Below are positions 7,482-14,432 of a DNA stretch of 31,156 bases, one piece after another (within the stretch, counting starts at the first letter, position 1; every line of letters starts with the position of its first letter). Source of the DNA: DASQHM01 sp035632095 (GTDB taxonomy: Bacteria; Pseudomonadota; Alphaproteobacteria; Ferrovibrionales; Ferrovibrionaceae); assembly GCA_035632095.1 (NCBI GenBank), contig DASQHM010000114.1, forward strand, positions 1 through 31,156, read 5' to 3'. The notes beneath the pieces are model-generated. The model saw nothing but the letters and a program-made list of their open reading frames with translations, was not told the DNA's origin and searched no databases. Made by a program: the position numbers and the translations under genes.

Positions 7482-8183
7482 ATGCCCGCATCGCGTCCGA
7501 TATCGAATACCTGGACGGCGCGCGCTCTCACCGCCTTCGCGGCCATCGCGCTGCTCGCCGCCTGCTCGACGCCACAGGAGCCCGACTATCGCGAGAAGTA
7601 CGCGATCGGCGTTGAACAGCAGACAGTCGCAACGGCGGTGCGCTTCAACGGCAACCAGGATCCCCTTGCCGGAGAGGACGGCGCGCGCCTCGACGCCATG
7701 GTCAGCAGCTATCTCGATCGCGGCCACGGTCCCCTCACGATTGCGGTCGGGCCGACGACGCGGGCGGATGCGGGCCGTCAGGCGGCGCAGCTCGCCGCGG
7801 TGCGCGACCGGCTGATCCGCCGCGGCGTTCCCGCCAGCGTCATCCAGCTTGCGCATTCGAATGGCGACGTTCCCATCGATACGGTGATGGTGCGCTTCCA
7901 GCGCTTCGACGTTTCCGTCCCGAATTGCGGCGATTGGAGCGCTCCGCCGAGTTTCAATCCTTACAACCAGGCCCATCCGAACTTCGGCTGCGCGCAACAA
8001 CACAACATCGGCCTGATGGCCGCGGACCCCGCGGACCTTGCGCATATGCGCGACGGCGATTCGACCGATTCGCAGCGTGCCGGCCTGGTCATTCAGAACT
8101 ATCGCGCAGGCAAGCCGACCCCGGCGACATCGTCGGCGGCGCAGTCAAGCTCGTCGATCGTGTCAATCGGCGGCAACCAGTAA
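7482..8183 (+). CDS. cpaD: Pilus assembly lipoprotein CpaD
   Basis: 233-residue CpaD-family protein. The N-terminus carries a lipoprotein signal with lipobox LLAAC (Cys28), so the mature protein is probably tethered to the outer membrane. A mid-region resembles the CpaD core (RGHGPLTIAVGP, QLAAVRDRLIRRGVP). The family's cysteine motif follows (VPNCGDWS ... HPNFGCAQQHNIGLMAADPADL). CpaD is thought to help the CpaC secretin assemble. The C-terminus is Ser/Ala-rich. It starts 5 bases after cpaC and is followed by a perfect ribosome-binding site for cpaE. Confidence 0.92.
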   Translation: MPASRPISNTWTARALTAFAAIALLAACSTPQEPDYREKYAIGVEQQTVATAVRFNGNQDPLAGEDGARLDAMVSSYLDRGHGPLTIAVGPTTRADAGRQAAQLAAVRDRLIRRGVPASVIQLAHSNGDVPIDTVMVRFQRFDVSVPNCGDWSAPPSFNPYNQAHPNFGCAQQHNIGLMAADPADLAHMRDGDSTDSQRAGLVIQNYRAGKPTPATSSAAQSSSSIVSIGGNQ

Positions 8184-8186
8184 ACG

Positions 8187-8193
8187 AAGGAGG
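8187..8193 (+). promoter_or_regulatory. Perfect Shine-Dalgarno of cpaE (points to an ATT start)
   Basis: AAGGAGG, the strongest ribosome-binding site in the window. The only in-frame codon at proper spacing is ATT at 8200 (6-base spacer). A GTG at 8195 is too close and out of frame, and meets a stop after three codons. Confidence 0.7.
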
Positions 8194-8199
8194 CGTGTC

Positions 8200-9402
8200 A
8201 TTCTAAGGATCGATCTTCATGCCTTCCTGCTGAGCGGCGAGGCCAAAGCGGCCATCGAACAGGCGCTCGGCGACCGGCGTTTGTCCAAGGCCCGTCCGAC
8301 CTTCCACGACGGCGGCATCACGCTTGCGACGCAGGTATTCGAAAGCCAACCGACCCCGGAACTGCTGATCATCGAGACTCACGACGAGCCGGCGACGATC
8401 TTCGAGCAGTTGGAGCGCCTGGCCGAAGTGTGCCAAGCGAACACGCACCTGTTCCTGCTCGGGCCGCACAACGACGTGCTGCTTTATCGTCAGCTCACGC
8501 GCCGCGGCGTGCGCGAGTACATTCCTCTGCCGGCGGATCCCAAGCATCTGACCGACGCCATCGCCGCTACGGCCCACGATCCGACGGCCGCCAACCACGG
8601 CCGGGTCATTTCCTGCATCGGCGCCACGGGCGGCGCCGGTTCGAGCACCATGGCCAACAACATCGCGTGGTGCATCTCGAAGATCTACGACAATGAAGTT
8701 ACCCTGGTCGATATGGACCTGGTGTTCGGCACGGCGGCACTCGACTTCAATCTGGATTCCCAGCAGACGTCGGCCAGCGCGCTGGCCCAGGCGGATCGCC
8801 TCGACGACGTGATGCTCGAGCGCTTTCTCGCGAAATACAGCGAGAACCTGTCGTTGCTGACGGGTGCCGGCGATTGCCAATTCGCCAGCGATGTCGACGT
8901 TACGGCCCTCGAGCGCCTGATCGAAATCCTGCGGCGGAACGCGACTTGGGTGGTCCTGGATCTTCCGCACTACTGGGGCAACTGGGTCCGCCATGCGCTC
9001 GACTCGTCCGAGGAGGTGGTCGTGACGGCCGTTCCGACCTTGGCCAGTCTCAGAAACGCCAAGAGCATCGCCGACCAGCTCAACACCAAACGCAAGAACG
9101 AGGCGCCGACGCGCGTCGTCCTGAACAGGATCGGCGCCAACTCGAAGACCGATTTGCCGGTGAAAGACTTCGCAAATGCTTTGGGCTTCGCTCCCTCCAT
9201 TCACATCCCGCACGAGCCCGCCGTTTTTGCGGCGGCCGCCAATGCCGGGCACATGATCGGAGAGGGCAACAAGAACCAGCGCGTCCTGGAACCGTTCAAT
9301 CGCCTTGCAACGCTGGTCAGCGGCAAAGAGCGCAACGACAAGCGCCGCCGTGCCTCTGCCAGCGGCGTGCTGCAGCGTTTGCTCGGCAGGGCGGCCGTTT
9401 AA
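8200..9402 (+). CDS. cpaE: Pilus assembly protein CpaE/TadZ (ParA/MinD-like), apparent ATT start
   Basis: 400-residue CpaE/TadZ family protein that localises the Tad machine at the cell pole. Residues 5-125 form an atypical receiver-like domain. From about 135 comes a ParA/MinD-type ATPase fold with GATGGAGSST at 141-150 as a degenerate Walker A (no signature Lys, GK replaced by GS), VTLVDMDLVFGTAALDF and WVVLDLPHYW. ATP binding may therefore be weak, as reported for other TadZ proteins. No ATG, GTG or TTG lies at the ribosome-binding site. The upstream in-frame ATG at 8038 would add 54 Arg-rich residues inside cpaD, and a TTG at 8281 would cut into the domain. I therefore place the start at ATT 8200; a sequencing error is the alternative. 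Confidence 0.85.
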   Translation: MLRIDLHAFLLSGEAKAAIEQALGDRRLSKARPTFHDGGITLATQVFESQPTPELLIIETHDEPATIFEQLERLAEVCQANTHLFLLGPHNDVLLYRQLTRRGVREYIPLPADPKHLTDAIAATAHDPTAANHGRVISCIGATGGAGSSTMANNIAWCISKIYDNEVTLVDMDLVFGTAALDFNLDSQQTSASALAQADRLDDVMLERFLAKYSENLSLLTGAGDCQFASDVDVTALERLIEILRRNATWVVLDLPHYWGNWVRHALDSSEEVVVTAVPTLASLRNAKSIADQLNTKRKNEAPTRVVLNRIGANSKTDLPVKDFANALGFAPSIHIPHEPAVFAAAANAGHMIGEGNKNQRVLEPFNRLATLVSGKERNDKRRRASASGVLQRLLGRAAV

Positions 9403-9423
9403 CGATCTAAGTCGAGGGCGGCC

Positions 9424-10833
9424 GTGTCAGTCATGTTCGGTAAGCGCTCCACCAACGCCCCGGCTGCTTCGAGCAAGCCGGCGCCGCAGGCTGCGCCGAT
9501 GCAGCCCGAGCCGAAGCTCGAGCCGGTGCCCATACAGGCGTTCCAATCCGAGGCGGAACAGCGCTTCAACGACATCAAGGTCGCCGTCTTCAACGCGCTG
9601 CTCGACGCGGTCGATCTCAAGGAAATCGGCAAGCTGTCCGCGAGCTCGGTTCGCGACGAGCTGACCGACATCATCAATGAGATCATCAACATCAAGAAGT
9701 TCGTGCTGAATGCCGCCGAGCAGCAACGCCTGATCGGAGACATCTGCAACGACATTCTGGGCCTTGGACCGCTGGAGCCCTTGCTGGCCCGCGACGACAT
9801 CGCCGATATCATGGTCAACGGTCATGACGAGGTCTACATCGAGACCAACGGCCGCATCGTTCTGACCGACATCAAGTTCCGCGACAATGCCCAGTTGATG
9901 AACATCTGCCAGCGCATCGTCAGCGCCGTCGGCCGTCGCGTCGACGAAGCCAGTCCGATTTGCGACGCGCGTCTGGCCGACGGCAGCCGCGTCAACGTCA
10001 TCGCACCGCCGCTGGCCATCGACGGCGCTACGCTCACCATCCGAAAATTCAAGCGGGACAAGCTCACGCTGGAAAAATTGGTGGAATTCGGCACGGCCAC
10101 GCCGCAGCTCGCCGAAGTCCTGAAGATCATCGGCCATTGCCGCATCAACGTGCTCATCTCCGGCGGCACCGGCTCGGGCAAGACCACCCTGCTCAACTGC
10201 TTGACCCGCTACATCGATCCGGGCGAACGCATCATCACCTGCGAAGATGCGGCGGAATTGCAACTGCAACAGCCTCATGTGGTGCGCCTCGAGACGCGGC
10301 CGCCGAACCTGGAGGGTGTCGGCCAGATCACCATGCGCGACCTGGTGCGAAACTGCCTGCGCATGCGGCCCGAACGCATCATCGTGGGCGAGGTACGCGG
10401 ACCGGAGGCCTTCGACCTACTTCAAGCCATGAACACCGGCCACGACGGCTCCATGGGAACCATTCACGCGAACAGTCCGCGCGAGGCCATCAGCCGCCTG
10501 GAGAACATGATCGCCATGGGAGGCTTCAACCTGCCCTCCAAGACGTTGCGCGAGCAGATCGCGAGCTCGGTCAATCTTATCGTGCAGGCGCAGCGGCTCC
10601 GCGACGGCTCGCGCCGCATCACCCATGTGACGGAGATCGCCGGTATGGAAGGCGACGTCGTCACCATGCAGGATCTTTTCGTCTATGAAGTGACCGGCGA
10701 GGACCGCAACGGCAAGCTGATCGGCAAGCATCGCTATGCCGGGCTCCGGCCGAAGTTCTATGACCGTGCGCGCTATTTTGGAAAAGAGCGCGAGCTCGTC
10801 GCCGCGCTGGAGGCGGCCGAGCGTGGCGAATGA
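9424..10833 (+). CDS. cpaF: Tad pilus secretion ATPase CpaF/TadA
   Basis: 469-residue GspE/PilB-type hexameric ATPase that powers Flp pilus assembly (and in some species retraction). The N-terminal linker (10-40) is Ala/Pro-rich. The all-beta N-domain contains IMVNGHDEVYIETNGR. The Walker A is GGTGSGKTT (247-255, Lys253). An Asp box follows at about 272-300, a Walker B at IIVGEVRG (319-326), and the CpaF His box at GHDGSMGTIHANS (339-351). The GTG at 9424 fits GAGGG at 9414-9418 (5-base spacer) better than the ATG at 9433. Its end overlaps tadB by 11 bases. Confidence 0.95.
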   Translation: MSVMFGKRSTNAPAASSKPAPQAAPMQPEPKLEPVPIQAFQSEAEQRFNDIKVAVFNALLDAVDLKEIGKLSASSVRDELTDIINEIINIKKFVLNAAEQQRLIGDICNDILGLGPLEPLLARDDIADIMVNGHDEVYIETNGRIVLTDIKFRDNAQLMNICQRIVSAVGRRVDEASPICDARLADGSRVNVIAPPLAIDGATLTIRKFKRDKLTLEKLVEFGTATPQLAEVLKIIGHCRINVLISGGTGSGKTTLLNCLTRYIDPGERIITCEDAAELQLQQPHVVRLETRPPNLEGVGQITMRDLVRNCLRMRPERIIVGEVRGPEAFDLLQAMNTGHDGSMGTIHANSPREAISRLENMIAMGGFNLPSKTLREQIASSVNLIVQAQRLRDGSRRITHVTEIAGMEGDVVTMQDLFVYEVTGEDRNGKLIGKHRYAGLRPKFYDRARYFGKERELVAALEAAERGE

Positions 10834-11830
10834 CCTGCAAATTCTCGGCATGCCCTTCGGGGCGTTCCTGGCGGTGCTGGTGTTGCTGTTCCTGTTGCCG
10901 ACCGCCGGCGCGTTCGTCATCGTCGACAAGGCCGGCGCCCGATCGCGCCTGAAAGGCCGGATCAGCTCCATCGCCACCGGCCAATCGGTGTCGTCGCAAT
11001 CCGGCAAGGCGCAGCTCAAGCGTAACCGGCAGATCAAGAACAAGCTGCAGGACACCGCCAATCCGGGTTCGCGAAACGTCAACCGGCGCATCGAGCTGCG
11101 TCTTCGCATCGAGCGTGCCGGTCTGGATTGGTCACTCAAGACCTTTTACATCCTGAGCGGCTGCTCGGCCGTTCTCGGCGTCGCGATATACATCGCCATG
11201 GGTTATCCGCCGATTTTCGTCATCGCCGTCCTGCCGGTGATGGGCGTGGGTTTCCCGCGATACGTTCTGAACTACCTCGCCAAGCGCCGGCAAAAGGCGT
11301 TCACCAAGCTCTTCGCCGACGCGATCGACGTGATCGTGCGCGGCATAAAATCCGGCCTGCCGGTCGGCGAATGCTTGAACATCATCGCGAGCGAAAGTCC
11401 CGAGCCCGTATCGACGGAATTCAAGCTGCTGGTCGAGGCGCAGCGCCTCGGCATGACCATGAAGCAGGCTCTGGAGCGCGCCTGCCGGCGCATGCCGTCG
11501 GCCGATATGAAGTTCTTCGCGGTGGTGTTGAACCTCCAGCAGCAGACCGGTGGCAACCTCGCCGAAACGCTGTCGAACCTTTCCGGCATCCTTCGGGCGC
11601 GGAAGAAGATGGGCGACAAGGTGCGCGCCATGTCTTCCGAGGCGCGCATGACCGCGACGATCATCGGCTCGATGCCGTTCCTGATTTCGCTGATCATTTA
11701 CGTGATCAATCCGGAATACATCTCTCTCTTGTGGACGGATCCGATGGGCAAGCGAATCTTCTACGGCGGCCTGGGCTGGATGAGCACCGGCGTCTTTATC
11801 ATGCGCCAAATGATCACGTTCGAGATTTGA
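10823..11830 (+). CDS. tadB: Tad inner-membrane platform protein TadB
   Basis: 335-residue type II secretion F-domain protein forming, with TadC, the inner-membrane platform on which the CpaF motor acts. A membrane segment near the start (about 8-30) is followed by a basic cytoplasmic stretch and two close membrane segments (about 105-145). The T2SSF helical domain includes FADAIDVIVRGIKSGLPV and QQQTGGNLAETL, and C-terminal membrane helices lie at about 275-330. The GTG start lies inside the cpaF end; GGAGG at 10809-10813 with a 9-base spacer supports it. An upstream in-frame start (10736) would add a non-family extension. Confidence 0.92.
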   Translation: MANDLQILGMPFGAFLAVLVLLFLLPTAGAFVIVDKAGARSRLKGRISSIATGQSVSSQSGKAQLKRNRQIKNKLQDTANPGSRNVNRRIELRLRIERAGLDWSLKTFYILSGCSAVLGVAIYIAMGYPPIFVIAVLPVMGVGFPRYVLNYLAKRRQKAFTKLFADAIDVIVRGIKSGLPVGECLNIIASESPEPVSTEFKLLVEAQRLGMTMKQALERACRRMPSADMKFFAVVLNLQQQTGGNLAETLSNLSGILRARKKMGDKVRAMSSEARMTATIIGSMPFLISLIIYVINPEYISLLWTDPMGKRIFYGGLGWMSTGVFIMRQMITFEI

Positions 11831-11832
11831 CC

Positions 11833-12807
11833 ATGTTGCAGGTTCTCGAAGATCCGTTCCGTCTCATTCCGCTGGTGTTCAGCATCCTGGCGTTCCTGAC
11901 CGTCATGGGCGTGGCGCTGCCTTGGCTGCAGCCCGATATCTTCGCGAGCCGCCTGAAGGTGATTAGGGCGCGACGCCAGGAACTTAGCCAGCAGAACCGA
12001 AAGCGCCTCGAGCAGCGCCCGGCGCTGCGCCGGACGTCAAGTCGGGTCGCGTTCATGCGCACCGTGCTGCAAAAGCTGAAATTGCAGAACATCATGGACC
12101 AGCCCGAGCTGAAGAAAAAATTGGTGCGCGCCGGCTGGCGTGGTCAAACGCCGCTGATCACCTTCACGTTCCTGCGCCTGGTGCTCCCGCTCGGTCTTGC
12201 GGGCTTCACGGCCATCTTGGTCTTCGGCTCGTCGAACGTGCATCTGGCGGGCGCGGTCAAGGCGCTGATCTGTCTGGTGGCGGCGATGATCGGCTATTTC
12301 ATGCCGACCGTTCTGGTGTCCAACGCCATCACCAAGCGCCAGCAGCATCTGCAGAAGAGTTTTCCCGACGCGCTCGACTTGCTGGTGATCTGCATCGAGT
12401 CGGGCCTGTCGCTGGAAGCGGCCTTCACCCGCGTATCGGAGGAAATGGCGGTCGAAGCGCCGTCCCTGTCGGAGGAATTCGGCCTGACCACCGCCGAGCT
12501 GGCGTTCTTGGGCGACCGCCGGCTGGCCCTCGAAAACCTTTCGGAGCGCACCGGCCATCCCTCGGTCAAGTCGCTGGTGACCGCGCTGATCCAGTCGGAG
12601 AAATACGGTACGCCGCTCGGATTGTCGCTGCGCGTTGTGGCTCAGGAGAGCCGCGACACGCGCATGGCGAAAGCGGAAGAGAAAGCCGCGGCGTTGCCGG
12701 CAAAGCTCACTGTGCCGATGGTGGTGTTCTTCCTGCCGGTGCTGTTCATGGTTCTGATCGGACCGACGATCATTCAGGTGATCCACGCCTTCGCCGGCCG
12801 CGGCTGA
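11833..12807 (+). CDS. tadC: Tad inner-membrane platform protein TadC
   Basis: 324-residue T2SSF-domain protein, the partner of TadB. An N-terminal membrane helix (about 11-32) precedes a basic linker, two central membrane helices (about 110-165), the F-domain (FPDALDLLVICIESGLSL ... TALIQSEKYGTPLG) and a C-terminal helix with KLTVPMVVFFLPVLFMVLIG. It starts 2 bases after the tadB stop, so translation is likely coupled. It is the last plus-strand gene of the contiguous pilus operon and faces tadD. Confidence 0.92.
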   Translation: MLQVLEDPFRLIPLVFSILAFLTVMGVALPWLQPDIFASRLKVIRARRQELSQQNRKRLEQRPALRRTSSRVAFMRTVLQKLKLQNIMDQPELKKKLVRAGWRGQTPLITFTFLRLVLPLGLAGFTAILVFGSSNVHLAGAVKALICLVAAMIGYFMPTVLVSNAITKRQQHLQKSFPDALDLLVICIESGLSLEAAFTRVSEEMAVEAPSLSEEFGLTTAELAFLGDRRLALENLSERTGHPSVKSLVTALIQSEKYGTPLGLSLRVVAQESRDTRMAKAEEKAAALPAKLTVPMVVFFLPVLFMVLIGPTIIQVIHAFAGRG

Positions 12808-12844
12808 GGCCGCCAGGGTCCTTTCGCCGACGCGGAGAGCCGAT

Positions 12845-13633
12845 TTACTGCTTCTGTGCGTGGCTGGCGGCGAGCTCGCGGTAATATGCCAGCGTCTCCT
12901 TGGCCTGCTCCGGCGGCAGATCCCTGCGGGTCAGTTCCTCCGCGTGGGGCATGTCGCCGCTCAAGGCGTAGACCAGCGCCAAGTTCTGGCGCACGCGCGC
13001 ATCGGCGCTCGGTTGCGCCGCTGCCTGCTGTAGCATCGACAGCGCCGATTGCAGATCCCCGGCCATGGCGAGCGAAAGGCCGAAGTTGTTCATGATGGCG
13101 ACGCTGTCCGGCGCCAGCTTGAGGGCCGCCTGATAGCTTTCCTTGGCGTGCTCGTAATCGCCTTGGCGATCGTAGACGACGCCGAGCGCGGAAAAGGACT
13201 TCCAGTCGCGGGGATTTAGCTTGGTTGCCTTGGTAAGCAGGGTCGATGCCTCGGTCAACCGGCCGGCGGCGAGCTCGACCTTGCCGGTTTCGCCGACGAT
13301 GCTCGGCTCGTCGGGCCGGGCCGCAAGGGCGCGCGAGGATACGTCGCGTGCCTGATCATAGAGGCCTAGAAGGCGAAGCGCCTGCATCAGGCCGATGGCG
13401 GCTTCGACGTTGGTCGGCTCACGGTTGAAGATGCCGCGGTAGTAGCTTACGGCACTGCTGGGATCGTTCTGCTTTTCCGCCTTGTCGGCGGCGGCCATCA
13501 TCGACTTGGTGACGTCGGGCCGGCTGAGCACGTGCTCCTGGTCCTGCATGGGCGGCGGTGCGCCGCCGGCGCATGCCGCAAGCGCCAAGACCGACGAAAC
13601 CGCCAGTCCGATGCCGAGCCGAGGGATCGTCAT
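12845..13633 (-). CDS. tadD: TPR-repeat lipoprotein TadD
   Basis: 262-residue lipoprotein with lipobox ending LAAC at Cys21, followed by tandem tetratricopeptide repeats from about 43 to 235 (for example WKSFSALGVVYDRQGDYEHAKESY and AIMNNFGLSLAMAGDLQSAL). TadD is the pilotin-like TPR factor that helps the CpaC secretin assemble. In many Tad loci it is co-oriented with tadC, but here it is inverted, tail to tail with tadC 37 bases apart, so it must have its own promoter. That promoter should lie in the 224-base divergent gap upstream. Confidence 0.88.
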   Translation of the reverse strand: MTIPRLGIGLAVSSVLALAACAGGAPPPMQDQEHVLSRPDVTKSMMAAADKAEKQNDPSSAVSYYRGIFNREPTNVEAAIGLMQALRLLGLYDQARDVSSRALAARPDEPSIVGETGKVELAAGRLTEASTLLTKATKLNPRDWKSFSALGVVYDRQGDYEHAKESYQAALKLAPDSVAIMNNFGLSLAMAGDLQSALSMLQQAAAQPSADARVRQNLALVYALSGDMPHAEELTRRDLPPEQAKETLAYYRELAASHAQKQ

Positions 13634-13748
13634 GCGTCACTCCCGAATAGCGGCGGCGGAGCCGCGTCGATTCAAGGTGCGCCAATATGGTCTACAAACG
13701 GTTAACGCGGCAGCAAGGTAAATGCCTGCCGTTACAACGAGATCATCC

Positions 13749-13763
13749 CGGATTAACAATCCG
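13749..13763. repeat. Inverted repeat CGGATT-AAC-AATCCG in the tadD/pilus-N promoter gap
   Basis: Perfect 6-bp arms with a 3-bp centre. It lies in the 13634-13857 gap between two divergent pilus-related genes, where promoters for both must sit. It could be an operator; no named regulator site is recognised. Confidence 0.3.
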
Positions 13764-13857
13764 TTTGCTTTTGTGGCGCAGACTCTTCCTAGACCATTGC
13801 GCCGCTTGCCCGATCGGATTTGCGATCGCATCCGGCCGCTGCCGGGAGAAAGACGCC

Positions 13858-14421
13858 ATGTCACGCGGTTTCAAGCTCACCGCCCTCGCCACGCTGCTGA
13901 TTGCCGGCGTGGCTTCGCTTGCGGTCGCCGCCGTCAAGCCCAACGGTACGCTTCGCGTCGACGTCGACAAGGCGGAAGTCATCAGCCTGGACAGCGACAC
14001 CCACCCGGAAGTCGTGCTCCTCGCCAACCCCGATATCGCCGACGTGGTGATCGAGCGCGGCGGGTTGCTGTTCATACTCGGCAAGAAGCCCGGAGAGACG
14101 CGTTTGTTCGTCTATGATTCGAATGGCAGCCGCATTCTCGAGCGCGACGTGGTGGTCGTGCCGACCTCGTCGCGCAGCGTCACGATCACGCGCGTGACCG
14201 AACCCACCGAGTATTCGTGCGCGCCGCGCTGCATCGCGGTGCCGACCCATGCGGTCCCGACGGGCAATTCCTCGCCGCAACCGCAAGGTCCGCCCCCGGT
14301 CGACACGGGCGCGCAACCTCCGCCGGTCGCCTCCGCCACGCCGCAGTCGCCTGCCGGCAAGACCGGCAACGCCATGTCGGGCGTTGCCTCCGGCGTGGGC
14401 TCGGCCATGCGCGCGTATTAG
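13858..14421 (+). CDS. Exported pilus-assembly N-domain protein (CpaC N-domain paralogue)
   Basis: 187-residue exported protein with a signal peptide (1 to about 24) followed by a single pilus-assembly N-terminal domain (about 30-102). That domain resembles residues 288-355 of CpaC: both have ANPxIADVV and a Gly-x-Lys-x-Gly-Glu-Thr turn (GKKPGETRLF here). A Cys pair follows (CAPRC, 121-125), then a Pro/Gln/Ala-rich tail. It has no secretin domain. GGGAG at 13844-13848 with a 9-base spacer supports the ATG. By position and domain it belongs to the pilus system, perhaps as a periplasmic partner of the secretin. That role is inference. Confidence 0.82.
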   Translation: MSRGFKLTALATLLIAGVASLAVAAVKPNGTLRVDVDKAEVISLDSDTHPEVVLLANPDIADVVIERGGLLFILGKKPGETRLFVYDSNGSRILERDVVVVPTSSRSVTITRVTEPTEYSCAPRCIAVPTHAVPTGNSSPQPQGPPPVDTGAQPPPVASATPQSPAGKTGNAMSGVASGVGSAMRAY

Positions 14422-14432
14422 CGCGGCGCTGT

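Noticed and set aside
5719..7491. 590-codon minus-strand frame opposite cpaC
   Set aside because: Arg/Gly/Asp-rich composition, no domain, fully antisense to a well-supported secretin.
8038..8199. Upstream in-frame ATG extension of cpaE
   Set aside because: It would add 54 Arg-rich residues from inside cpaD, has no Shine-Dalgarno and ignores the perfect site at 8187-8193.
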